Shown: positions 17,101 to 24,181 of the stretch, one piece after another | Layout of the letters: each line of letters starts with the position of its first letter | How positions within the stretch are numbered: position 1 is the stretch's first letter | Source of the DNA: Moduliflexus sp964602655 | GTDB taxonomy: Bacteria > Moduliflexota > Moduliflexia > Moduliflexales > Moduliflexaceae | Length of the DNA: 64,000 nt | NCBI GenBank assembly: GCA_964602655.1 | Contig: CAZRSF010000002.1 | Span: 62,001 to 126,000, forward strand | Reading direction: 5' to 3' | Notes under the pieces: model-generated | Databases searched by the model: none | What the model was told of the DNA's origin: nothing | Seen by the model: the letters and a program-made list of their open reading frames with translations, nothing else | Position numbers and translations under genes: made by a program

Positions 17101-18313
17101 TGCGGACGGCGCGATTTTAGCGTCTGCCAGCGGCGATAAAACCGTCAAAATCTGGGACGCGAACGAACAGCGCGATCTGCTGACGCTGCACGGGCATCAG
17201 GACGAAGTGTTGACCGTCGAATTCAGCGCCGACGGTTCGCAAATGGCGTCCGGCGGTTGGGATAAGGCGATCAGGGTTTGGGATGTCTCGCGCCTGCTGC
17301 CTCGCCGATTCAAAGGGCATGGCGGAGGCGTCAACGCGGTGTCTTTCCACCCGACGCGCCCGCTGCTCGCGTCCGGTCATGATGATGGCGCGATTTCTTT
17401 GCGGGACACAACGTCGCTTCGTGAAATCGGATGTCTGCGCGGTCATGCCGAAGCCGTTCGCAGCGTGGCCTTCAGCCCGAATGGGCGATTTTTCGCATCG
17501 GGCGGCGACGACGCGGCCGTCATCCTTTGGAATGCGGCAAACGGCGAGCAGATCGCCGTTTGCTCCGGCCATTCCGACGCGGTCAACAGCGTGGTCTTCA
17601 GCCCTGACAGCCGCCTGTTTGCCTCCGGCGGCAGCGACCATACCGTCATCGTCTGGGAGGTCGAAACCGGCAAGGAACGTTTCACGCTTTCCGGTCAGAA
17701 CGACGCCTTATGGCATGTCCGTTTCAGCCCGGATGGGACAACACTTCTGACATCGAGCTGGCGCGACGATCATACGATTGCCGTCTGGGACATCGCGCAA
17801 CGCCGCGTTATTCGCACGATTCTTGTGCCGAATTGGCCGCCTGCCAAAAGCGGCATTCGAATCGCCGTTCATCCCGACGGAACGCTGTTCGCGTCCGGCA
17901 CGAACGCGAACGGCGCGATTATGCTCTGGGATCTGCGCACCGGTCAGGAAATTCGCACTTTGCACGGGCATTCCCAAACGATTTTAACGCTTGACTTCAG
18001 CCCCGACGGCACGATATTAGCGTCAGGGAGCGAAGATAATACCGTGAGACTCTGGAATGTCGCCGACGGTCAGGAAATCGCCACGCTGAAAGAGCATTCC
18101 CACGATGTCCGCAGCGTTGCGTTCAGCCCGGACGGCGCGTGGCTCGCGTCGGGCAGTCTGGATGACACGGTCAAACTCTGGAGTCTGCGGGAGCAATGCG
18201 ATTTTGATCTTGACGGATTACTCGCGAAGGGCTGTCATTGGATTCGAAGGTATCTCACACACAACCCGACAGTGAACGAAGAAGACCGCCGGATATGTGA
18301 CGACATCCGCTGA
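14158..18313 (+). CDS. STAND NTPase with 14 WD40 repeats and Lon-like N-terminal domain (split by assembly gap)
   Basis: One gene interrupted by ten Ns. TAAT at 15678-15681 and TAAT at 15721-15724 can be overlapped to give an in-frame 1370-residue protein, so 15682-15720 is probably an assembly artefact. Residues 1-160 resemble an S16 Lon-like protease fold: GES with Ser79, CTGKI at 105-109, EVG at 121-123, and Lys131 in SLKL. An NACHT/nSTAND1-type NTPase follows (FFGRE; Walker A GPSGSGKSS at 258-266; Walker B VVLVVDQCEE to residue 363), then a helical arm and 14 WD40 repeats (about 16425-18187), i.e. two seven-bladed propellers. STAND proteins are ligand-triggered switches, often in defence or programmed death. 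Here the N-terminal domain would be the effector and the propellers the sensor. The extreme C-terminus looks cut short compared with the copy at 19113-19344. Confidence 0.85.
15682..15720. other. Scaffold gap with probable spurious flank
   Basis: Ten Ns at 15711-15720. The 29 bases before them (15682-15710) break the family pattern of the protein. Joining at the shared TAAT restores it (AERLIN then TLSAVDKRLTR). Confidence 0.75.
18131..18310 (+). repeat. STAND gene 3'-end direct repeat, copy 1
   Basis: The last part of the WD40 gene. 18174-18310 matches 19145-19281 over 137 bp with five mismatches. Weaker similarity extends left to 18131/19113 with an 11-bp deletion in copy 2. Confidence 0.9.
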
Positions 18314-18322
18314 ACATCGCGA

Positions 18323-18374
18323 AGGAGTCTCAACGCGAAACGTTGACGGCAAAAGCTGCGCGTTTACGCTCCTC
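18323..18374. repeat. Palindrome family D element
   Basis: AGGAGTCTCAACGCGAA...TGACGGCAAAAGC...GCTCCT lies just after the STAND stop. It shares its words with 42397-42447 and 59090-59142. Confidence 0.6.
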
Positions 18375-18521
18375 ATATCGCGGCAATGCCACTGAATAAT
18401 GTTGTACGTAAAATGTAAAAAATAACGTCCAAAGGCGAGATCGAAAAGGCTTGAACCATTCGCCACGCATGGGGAGTGAAAACAGGCCGTTCGAATTGAG
18501 CAGCCTATTGAGGAGGAAACG

Positions 18522-18752
18522 ATGATGTTAGCATCACCAACACAGACCATGAACACCGATGAATTGCAACGAGTCTTAGAACCATTGATTCGGCGAGTTG
18601 TTCGGGAAGAGCTTGACCGGATCAGCCGGATGAGTCCGAACCTTTTTTCTCTTGAGGCTGACATGCCGTTATACCGCGATTTGGAAGAGATCGCGCAACG
18701 GAACGCTCACGGCGGCATTGAATTATTCTCACATCAGGAGGTCTGGGGATGA
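18522..18752 (+). CDS. Putative antitoxin of RelE-type module
   Basis: This 76-residue helical, charged protein (IRRVVREELDRI) has a strong GAGGAGG eight bases upstream. It overlaps the toxin gene by four bases (ATGA at 18749), the classic TA layout. No DNA-binding fold is recognisable by eye. ATG at 18525 is an equally possible start. Confidence 0.7.
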   Translation: MMLASPTQTMNTDELQRVLEPLIRRVVREELDRISRMSPNLFSLEADMPLYRDLEEIAQRNAHGGIELFSHQEVWG

Positions 18753-19078
18753 GTCTCTACGATGCCCGGTATGAAAAACAATTCGCGCGAAATCTTGAAC
18801 GATATGCCGCGCTGCGCGATCGCATCAAGCAACGCGTCGAACGGATAGTGGAGAATCCCTACTACGCCACAGAATTTTTAGCAGACCGGAGCGGCAAACT
18901 CAATCTGCGCGGATGCCGGAGTATTCGTATAGATCGGAATTTTCGAATTATTTTTGTCATTTGTGAAGAGTGCCGGAAAATTCCGGCGTGCGAATACTGC
19001 TTTTGCGACGAATTGCCTGATCGAACCGTTGTCTTTCTCACAGTCTGCCCGCATGATCAAGCGTATGCGATGAAATAA
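18749..19078 (+). CDS. RelE/ParE-superfamily toxin
   Basis: This 109-residue protein has the RelE-type core: an N-terminal helix pair (YEKQFARNLERYAALRDRIKQRVERI), then LRGCRSIRIDRNFRIIFVI strands. It also carries a CEECRKIPACEYC cysteine cluster, which is unusual and may bind metal. RelE-like toxins cleave mRNA on the ribosome. The module sits between two copies of the STAND gene's 3' end, so it either inserted there or was captured there. AGGAGGTCTGGGG precedes the start. Confidence 0.8.
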   Translation: MSLYDARYEKQFARNLERYAALRDRIKQRVERIVENPYYATEFLADRSGKLNLRGCRSIRIDRNFRIIFVICEECRKIPACEYCFCDELPDRTVVFLTVCPHDQAYAMK

Positions 19079-19112
19079 AGCGCCGCCGCCCGCGCGCCCG
19101 AAGCCGAGAACG

Positions 19113-19344
19113 GACGGCGCGTGGTTCGCGTCGGGACACGTTCGAACTCTGGAGTCTGCGGGAGCAATGCGATTTTGATCTTGACGGATTACTCGCGAAG
19201 GGCTGTCATTGGATTCGAAGGTATCTCAAACATAATCCGACAGTGAACGAAGAAGATCGCCGGATATGCGACGACATCCGCGAGTCGCTGGGTAGTGAAA
19301 AGCTGTCTGAAAGATACAGTGATTGCTTCGAATAAACATATTTG
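19113..19344 (+). pseudogene. Duplicated 3'-end fragment of the STAND/WD40 gene, copy 2
   Basis: Repeats 18131-18310 at about 96% over the best 137 bp. It begins about 35 bp after the RelE stop. An 11-bp deletion near 19136 breaks the frame relative to the parent. Beyond the repeat it stays open (DIRESLGSEKLSERYSDCFE, stop near 19334), whereas copy 1 stops right after DDIR. This copy therefore probably keeps the original C-terminus, and copy 1 acquired a new end when the toxin module arrived. Confidence 0.8.
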
Positions 19345-19383
19345 AGGGACTTAAATTCATTTCTATACTTGTAGAGGGGAAGG

Positions 19384-19794
19384 ATGAAATCTCATTTACA
19401 TTATTATATGACAGGTTGGGGGCTTGTGTTTGGAGTTCTAATCATTATTCAGAGATTTTTTCCACGAATATCGCAGGACATATGGGGGGGATATCTGTTG
19501 GTGATGTGGATATTATATTTGATTGTCAGTTATTATGAGGTGCATCGTGTCGAATCGTACCTTAAAAAATGGTATCCTTCTGTATGGGAAAAATTTTTCC
19601 ACCATAGCATCAGATTTCTCCACTATAGATTTAACAGTGATATCAATATCTTGACAACAATTCCATTCATTTTTTCACAAGACACACACGATGATCCACA
19701 TATCCGATGGTGCAAACAATATTGCCAACGAATTATTATTTTTGGAATCGTAATTGTGCTCCAAATGTTTATTTGTGGGACATATTTTTATTGA
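19384..19794 (+). CDS. Hypothetical membrane protein (AT-rich)
   Basis: This 136-residue protein was not recognised. It has two adjacent transmembrane segments near the N-terminus (residues about 9-27 and 34-49), a central Trp/Tyr/His-rich soluble part and a C-terminal segment (IIIFGIVIVLQMFICGTYF). GAGGGG precedes the ATG. Base composition is far more AT-rich than the neighbours, which points to recent acquisition. It follows the decayed STAND fragment and might be cargo of the same insertion. Confidence 0.6.
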   Translation: MKSHLHYYMTGWGLVFGVLIIIQRFFPRISQDIWGGYLLVMWILYLIVSYYEVHRVESYLKKWYPSVWEKFFHHSIRFLHYRFNSDINILTTIPFIFSQDTHDDPHIRWCKQYCQRIIIFGIVIVLQMFICGTYFY

Positions 19795-19797
19795 TAG

Positions 19798-19850
19798 AGC
19801 TTGCCGAAGGATGGATTCATGGTTCGACAGGCTCACCACGAACGGAGAGA
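19798..19850. repeat. REP-like dispersed sequence
   Basis: GCTTGCCGAAGGATGG and GGTTCGACAGGCTCACCACG match a word pair widely seen as extragenic palindromic repeats in environmental bacteria. Confidence 0.5.
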
Positions 19851-19934
19851 AGCTCAGCGCGAAACAGAGGCAGGATATTTTTTGATTGACAACCGCCCGG
19901 CTGCGGAGAAATGCTGAGAGGGAAGGAGGGATAG

Positions 19935-20999
19935 ATGAAACCCCAGATAGACCCGAAAGTGGATTGTGTCTTCAAAGCCATGCTCGGCAGCGAAGAACAT
20001 AAGTCGCTGCTGGTGCATTTTTTGAACGCCGTGCTCGCGCGCGACCCCGGTATTCGCATTCGAACGGTCGAATTGCTGAATCCCTACAACGAACGCGAAT
20101 TCGAAAGCGACAAATTGAGCGTGGTGGATGTGAAAGCGCGCGACGATCAGGGGCGGACGTATCAGGTCGAAATTCAGCTTGCGCTCCATCCGGGGCTGAC
20201 GTCGCGCATGCTCTACACCTGGAGCGCGATTTATCATCGGACGTTGCCGAAAGGCGACGATTTCAAAATATTGCGTCCTGTCATTTCCATCTGGCTCTTG
20301 AACGAGACGCTGTTCGATACGCCTGGCGCGTGGCACCTGCCGTTTGTGGCGTGGAATCGCGAGCATGGGGTGACGCTGAGCGACGATTTTCGCATTCACG
20401 TCCTGCAACTTGCCGCCTGGCCGCGACACGATCAAGCCCAGGAGGATTTGGATCGCTGGATGTATCTGTTTACCGAGGGGGAAGGCGTGGATGTCACGTC
20501 GCCGCCTACGATGTTGCAAACCGACGAAATGAAGGAGGCGATCTCCGTGTTACAGCATTTTTCAGAAAACGAACGTCAATATTTTTTGTATCAGCAACGC
20601 CTGGAAGCCGAGCATCTTGAGGCGACCTGGAAGCAAGCGCTGTCCCGCGCCAAACAGCAATTAGACGATGTCAAATGTCAGGTGGAAGAGGCGAAACGCA
20701 AAGAAGAAGAGGCGAAACGCAAAGCAGAAGAGGCGAAACGCAAAGCAGAAGAGGCGAAACGCAAAGAAGAAGAGGCGAAACGCAAAGAACAAGAGGCGAA
20801 ACGCAAGGAAGAAGAGGCGAGACGCAAGGAAGAAGAGGCGAAACGCAAAGAAGAAGAGGCGAGACGCAAGGAAGAAGAGGCAATGCAACAAGCTGAGAAA
20901 GAACGGCAGGAAAAAGAACGCTTATTGGCCTTGCTGAAACAAGCCGGAATCGATCCGAATGTGATTGATTCGCGCGGAAATCATCACGATGAAACATGA
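19935..20999 (+). CDS. Rpn family PD-(D/E)XK nuclease with heptad-repeat tail
   Basis: A 354-residue protein. Residues 1-240 match the Rpn (recombination-promoting nuclease)/PDDEXK_2 family: start KPQIDPKVDCVFKAMLGSEEHK, active-site pattern Asp65 ... Glu79-x-Gln81, and the end LLKQAGIDPNVI. Residues about 252-315 are nine near-identical seven-residue units (EAKRKEE type), encoded by nine 21-bp repeats at 20688-20876, giving a highly charged helix. GGAGGG precedes ATG 19935. Rpn proteins are DNA endonucleases related to transposases. The tandem tail probably varies in copy number between strains by slippage. Confidence 0.88.
   Translation: MKPQIDPKVDCVFKAMLGSEEHKSLLVHFLNAVLARDPGIRIRTVELLNPYNEREFESDKLSVVDVKARDDQGRTYQVEIQLALHPGLTSRMLYTWSAIYHRTLPKGDDFKILRPVISIWLLNETLFDTPGAWHLPFVAWNREHGVTLSDDFRIHVLQLAAWPRHDQAQEDLDRWMYLFTEGEGVDVTSPPTMLQTDEMKEAISVLQHFSENERQYFLYQQRLEAEHLEATWKQALSRAKQQLDDVKCQVEEAKRKEEEAKRKAEEAKRKAEEAKRKEEEAKRKEQEAKRKEEEARRKEEEAKRKEEEARRKEEEAMQQAEKERQEKERLLALLKQAGIDPNVIDSRGNHHDET
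20688..20876 (+). repeat. Nine tandem 21-bp coding repeats
   Basis: Units of GAGGCGAAACGCAAAGAAGA type start every 21 bp from 20688. They differ by a few bases and encode one heptad each of the Rpn tail. Confidence 0.95.
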
Positions 21000-21426
21000 A
21001 AAAGAGGCAGGCAATCTGATCCGATTCGGCGTGTCTGCCGATGCCAGATTATTGGAAAAATTCGACGAGATGATCGCGGAAAAGTGTTACGCGAATCGTT
21101 CCGAAGCGATCCGAGATCTGATTCGCGATCAGTTGGTCGAACACGCCTGGGGCGTCAGCGAAGACGAAGTCGTCGGGACGTTGACGCTGGTCTATAATCA
21201 TGAAGCCAAAGAACTGAGCGACAAATTGACCAAATTGCAACACCATCACCATGCCTCGATTATTTCGTCGCTTCACGTGCATTTGGATGCCCACAACTGC
21301 CTTGAAGTGTTGGTGATGCGCGGTGCCAGCAAAGAATTGAAACGCCTTGCGGATCGGCTCATCGGCACAAAAGGCGTCAAGCACGGCAAACTCACCATGA
21401 GCACCACTGGCAGGGAACTCTATTGA
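20989..21426 (+). CDS. nikR: Nickel-responsive regulator NikR
   Basis: A 145-residue protein with an N-terminal ribbon-helix-helix (LIRFGVSADARLLEKFDEMI...NRSEAIRDLIR) and a C-terminal ACT-like metal domain. The nickel ligands are His96, His98 and Cys104 (HVHLDAHNC), with the expected 2- and 6-residue spacing, plus a His near 85. This is full NikR architecture. ATG 20989 overlaps the end of the Rpn gene by 11 bases; an upstream TTG is less likely. NikR represses nickel uptake genes when nickel is plentiful. No nickel transporter or nickel enzyme is visible nearby, so its targets lie elsewhere. Confidence 0.93.
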   Translation: MKHEKEAGNLIRFGVSADARLLEKFDEMIAEKCYANRSEAIRDLIRDQLVEHAWGVSEDEVVGTLTLVYNHEAKELSDKLTKLQHHHHASIISSLHVHLDAHNCLEVLVMRGASKELKRLADRLIGTKGVKHGKLTMSTTGRELY

Positions 21427-21582
21427 CGTTCGGGCGAATGGCCGTTCGCTCCTCTTGGCGTTCAGACCGCCCTGATGTTTCTTTTCCGTCCCCTTTTTAC
21501 TCTTCACACGCAGCGCTTGTCAGATCATGTACAGACAAAGAGCCTGAAAATGCGCGAATGCGTATTGTCGGAATATTTTCTG

Positions 21583-21609
21583 TTGACAGAAACAATCTTT
21601 CTTTATAAG
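21583..21609 (+). promoter_or_regulatory. Possible sigma-70 promoter for rluD
   Basis: TTGACA at 21583-21588 and TATAAG at 21604-21609, but with a short 15-base spacer. No other candidate is better in the 21427-21721 spacer. Confidence 0.35.
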
Positions 21610-21721
21610 GTACGATACATACGATTGGAAAGAAAAAAGACGCGTCCGAATTTGCCCACGTTGGAGGGGCAAAAGGTGGGTGTATCCTTCTTTCCTCTCA
21701 CGATGATTGGAAAGACGAATA

Positions 21722-22657
21722 ATGGAATCGCAGACGCTATATACCGTGCAGGCTGACGCAGGCGCGGCCACTGAAAAATGTCGGCTCGATCTTTTTCTGA
21801 TGGGGCAAGAAGGATTGACGTTTTCCCGCTCGCATCTTCGCAAATTGATTGTGGACGGGAACGTGACGGTGAATGGCGTGAACGTCAAAACCGGCTATGC
21901 CGTCCGCGCCGGCGACGAAATCGTCGTTTCGCTTCCGCCGCTGCGCCAATTGGATGTGACTGCCGAAGCGATCCCGCTGGAAGTTTTGTTCGAGGATGAT
22001 TGCCTGTTGGTCATCAACAAACCGGCGGGGATGGTGGTGCATCCAGCGCCGGGACATGATACCGGCACGTTAGTGCATGGATTATTGCATCATTGCGACG
22101 ATTTATCCGGCATCGGCGGCGTACAGCGTCCGGGCATCGTGCATCGGCTGGATCGCGACACCACAGGCGTGATGATCGTCGCCAAAACCGACGAGGCGCA
22201 TACCGGATTGTCGGCGCAGCTCAAATCGCGGGAGCTGAGCCGCATATACGTGGCCGTCGCGCATGGGCATTTTCGGGAAATCACGGGCGGTATAGACGCG
22301 CCGATTGGCCGTCATCGCGCAGACCGCCAGAGGATGGCGGTGGATGAAGAACACGGACGCGAAGCTCTCTCGTTATATCGGGTGTTGGAACAATTTCCGC
22401 AGCATACGGTGGTAGAAATCGAATTGAAAACCGGACGAACGCATCAGATTCGCGTGCATTTGAAGCATATTCAGCATCCGGTCGTCGGCGATCCCGTGTA
22501 TGGCAGCAGCTCGAAAAATAACCTCGGCATGGCGCGGCAGGCGTTACATGCGCAAACCATCCGGTTTCGTCATCCGGTCACGCAGCAGGAAATGACGTTC
22601 TCGACCGAACTCCCGGACGATATGCGCGCGATCATCGAAAAATTGCGAAAACGGTAA
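21722..22657 (+). CDS. rluD: 23S rRNA pseudouridine synthase, RluD family
   Basis: A 311-residue protein with an N-terminal S4 domain (RLDLFLMGQEGLTFSRSHLRKLIVDGNVTVNG split over two helices) and the catalytic motif HRLDRDTTG near residues 140-148. It also has the RTHQIRVHLKHIQHPVVGDPVYG region of the RluA/RluD family. It isomerises uridines in 23S rRNA helix 69 or a related site. ATG 21722 is preferred; TTG 21707 is only an in-frame extension. It ends seven bases before the CheW gene and may be co-transcribed with it. Confidence 0.93.
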   Translation: MESQTLYTVQADAGAATEKCRLDLFLMGQEGLTFSRSHLRKLIVDGNVTVNGVNVKTGYAVRAGDEIVVSLPPLRQLDVTAEAIPLEVLFEDDCLLVINKPAGMVVHPAPGHDTGTLVHGLLHHCDDLSGIGGVQRPGIVHRLDRDTTGVMIVAKTDEAHTGLSAQLKSRELSRIYVAVAHGHFREITGGIDAPIGRHRADRQRMAVDEEHGREALSLYRVLEQFPQHTVVEIELKTGRTHQIRVHLKHIQHPVVGDPVYGSSSKNNLGMARQALHAQTIRFRHPVTQQEMTFSTELPDDMRAIIEKLRKR

Positions 22658-22663
22658 CAGACG

Positions 22664-24175
22664 ATGGCAGATGTCGGCATTATCAAATTTCAATTAGCGA
22701 ATATTCAATTCGGCATTTTTGCGGATCAAATCCTGGAAATCGTCCGTTTGGATAAGTACCGCGTGATTCCGCGACCGCTGCCGTATGTCGTCGGCTTGAT
22801 GGAACTGCGCGATTATATCGTGACGATTGCCGACTTGCGCAAACGCTTAGGATTGACGCCGATCCCGCTGCTTTCCGGCACGACGATGATTATCGGCAAA
22901 TTCTCCAGCGGCATCGTCGGCGTGTTGGTCGAATCCATCTCGCATTTCAGGCAAGTCTCCGACAAAGAGATTCTGCCGCCGTTTGCCATTGCCGGGTTTC
23001 CGGCGGATTTGCTGTATGGCGTCGTGGCCGAAAAAGATGAAATTCTGCTGATTCCTGATTTGGAGCGCTTGTTTTCCTCCTATATTCGCGTGCAGTTGCT
23101 CCCGATTTCCCATTCGGAAAAAATTGCGTTCCACTATCGCGCCGTGCCTGGCGGGATCACGCGCACGTTAGAAACAGTGCTGTCGCTCCAACGGCATTTG
23201 GACGAAGGCATGATTCGTAAAATGTCCCATGCCATGAGCCTGCCGCCCGTGCAGGTGCATAAAATTTCCTCCTACTATGCCGATTTTCATCCGCAGATTG
23301 TCAAAGAGACCAGCGGAACAGAAAGCAGCGCTCATGCGTTTCAGGAGGCTCGCGCCGGAGACGAAGGCTATGTGTCGCTCTCGAAACGCCTGTCCGCGCA
23401 GCATTCGCATCGCGCGGACGAGCAGCGCGCCTCGAAAACGCGCGAATCGTCCGAGACGCTGAACGCACAGGTTGCGCAAGAACGCCCATTATCAGAGATA
23501 TTGGAAGCCGCGCTGCATCATGATGCCGCATCGGGGCTGATTAAAGGGAACGCGCAGCCCGTGTCGGCAGAGGAACTTGCGTCGCAGCGCGACATTGGCA
23601 GGTTGGCGGCGGCGGCTCTGCGCATCCGTCCGGTCTGCCTGAGAAAATATTTCACATACTATCAACAAGCGGCGGCAATCGCAGCGCCGCAACCTGTGAC
23701 CGCTCGTGAAAAGGCGGCGCAGGAGGTTGGCCGGGACGATGAGCTTCTTGCGCGGTTACAATCGTACGCGCGCTGCCGCCTGCGCCTTGAAGACGTGCTG
23801 CAACGGTTGGATGAACGCCGCGACGCGTTGAAACGCGACCATCTTCAATGGCTTTCCGAGCAGTATCAGACCCCCTTTCTACGCCTTGCCTCGCGGCTGA
23901 ATTATTACCGGAATATCGGCGTTGACATGCGCGAAGACGCGGCGTCTCCGCCTGAATCAGCGCGCGCCCCCGAAAACGCGACGCCAGGGGCGGCGCATGA
24001 AACAGACGCCGCAACGCGCGAATTTTCGGCCACGACGCTGCCGGAATGGATGGACGAACTTGAAAAGACCGTCACCGCAGAATCCGCAGCCTTCCGCGCG
24101 ATTGCGGCGCGGCTGCGAATACCGACATGTCGTCTGCATAAACTACATACGTATTATCACTCGAAGGAGCAGTAA
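22664..24175 (+). CDS. CheW domain fused to four NuoE-like helical repeats
   Basis: A 503-residue protein. Residues 1-145 are a clear CheW fold (IIKFQLANIQFGIFADQI, GLMELRDYIVTIADLRKRLG, GVLVESI), the adaptor of chemotaxis kinase arrays. The rest holds four copies of a helical unit like the N-terminal domain of NuoE/HydC (...IA..L.IP...L.K...YY), ending at residues 204-205, 332-333, 414-415 and 497-498. The thioredoxin-like [2Fe-2S] half of NuoE, with its four Cys, is absent. The next two genes are NuoF-like and HydA-like, so this takes the NuoE place in a hydrogenase-type set while offering a docking face for chemotaxis proteins. I know of no such fusion. Confidence 0.75.
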   Translation: MADVGIIKFQLANIQFGIFADQILEIVRLDKYRVIPRPLPYVVGLMELRDYIVTIADLRKRLGLTPIPLLSGTTMIIGKFSSGIVGVLVESISHFRQVSDKEILPPFAIAGFPADLLYGVVAEKDEILLIPDLERLFSSYIRVQLLPISHSEKIAFHYRAVPGGITRTLETVLSLQRHLDEGMIRKMSHAMSLPPVQVHKISSYYADFHPQIVKETSGTESSAHAFQEARAGDEGYVSLSKRLSAQHSHRADEQRASKTRESSETLNAQVAQERPLSEILEAALHHDAASGLIKGNAQPVSAEELASQRDIGRLAAAALRIRPVCLRKYFTYYQQAAAIAAPQPVTAREKAAQEVGRDDELLARLQSYARCRLRLEDVLQRLDERRDALKRDHLQWLSEQYQTPFLRLASRLNYYRNIGVDMREDAASPPESARAPENATPGAAHETDAATREFSATTLPEWMDELEKTVTAESAAFRAIAARLRIPTCRLHKLHTYYHSKEQ

Positions 24176-24181
24176 GCGGAC

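Noticed and set aside
15707..18313. WD40 segment as a gene of its own
   Set aside because: Starts only because of the Ns; it is the second half of the STAND gene.
18878..19060. Small antisense frame within the RelE toxin gene
   Set aside because: No ribosome binding site and a typical shadow of the toxin.
20688..20876. CRISPR array
   Set aside because: Repeats are contiguous 21-bp coding units with no spacers, and no cas gene is present.
20661..20997. Long open frames on the opposite strand and other frames over the 21-bp repeats
   Set aside because: They arise from the periodic repeat; the plus-strand heptads continue a recognisable Rpn protein.
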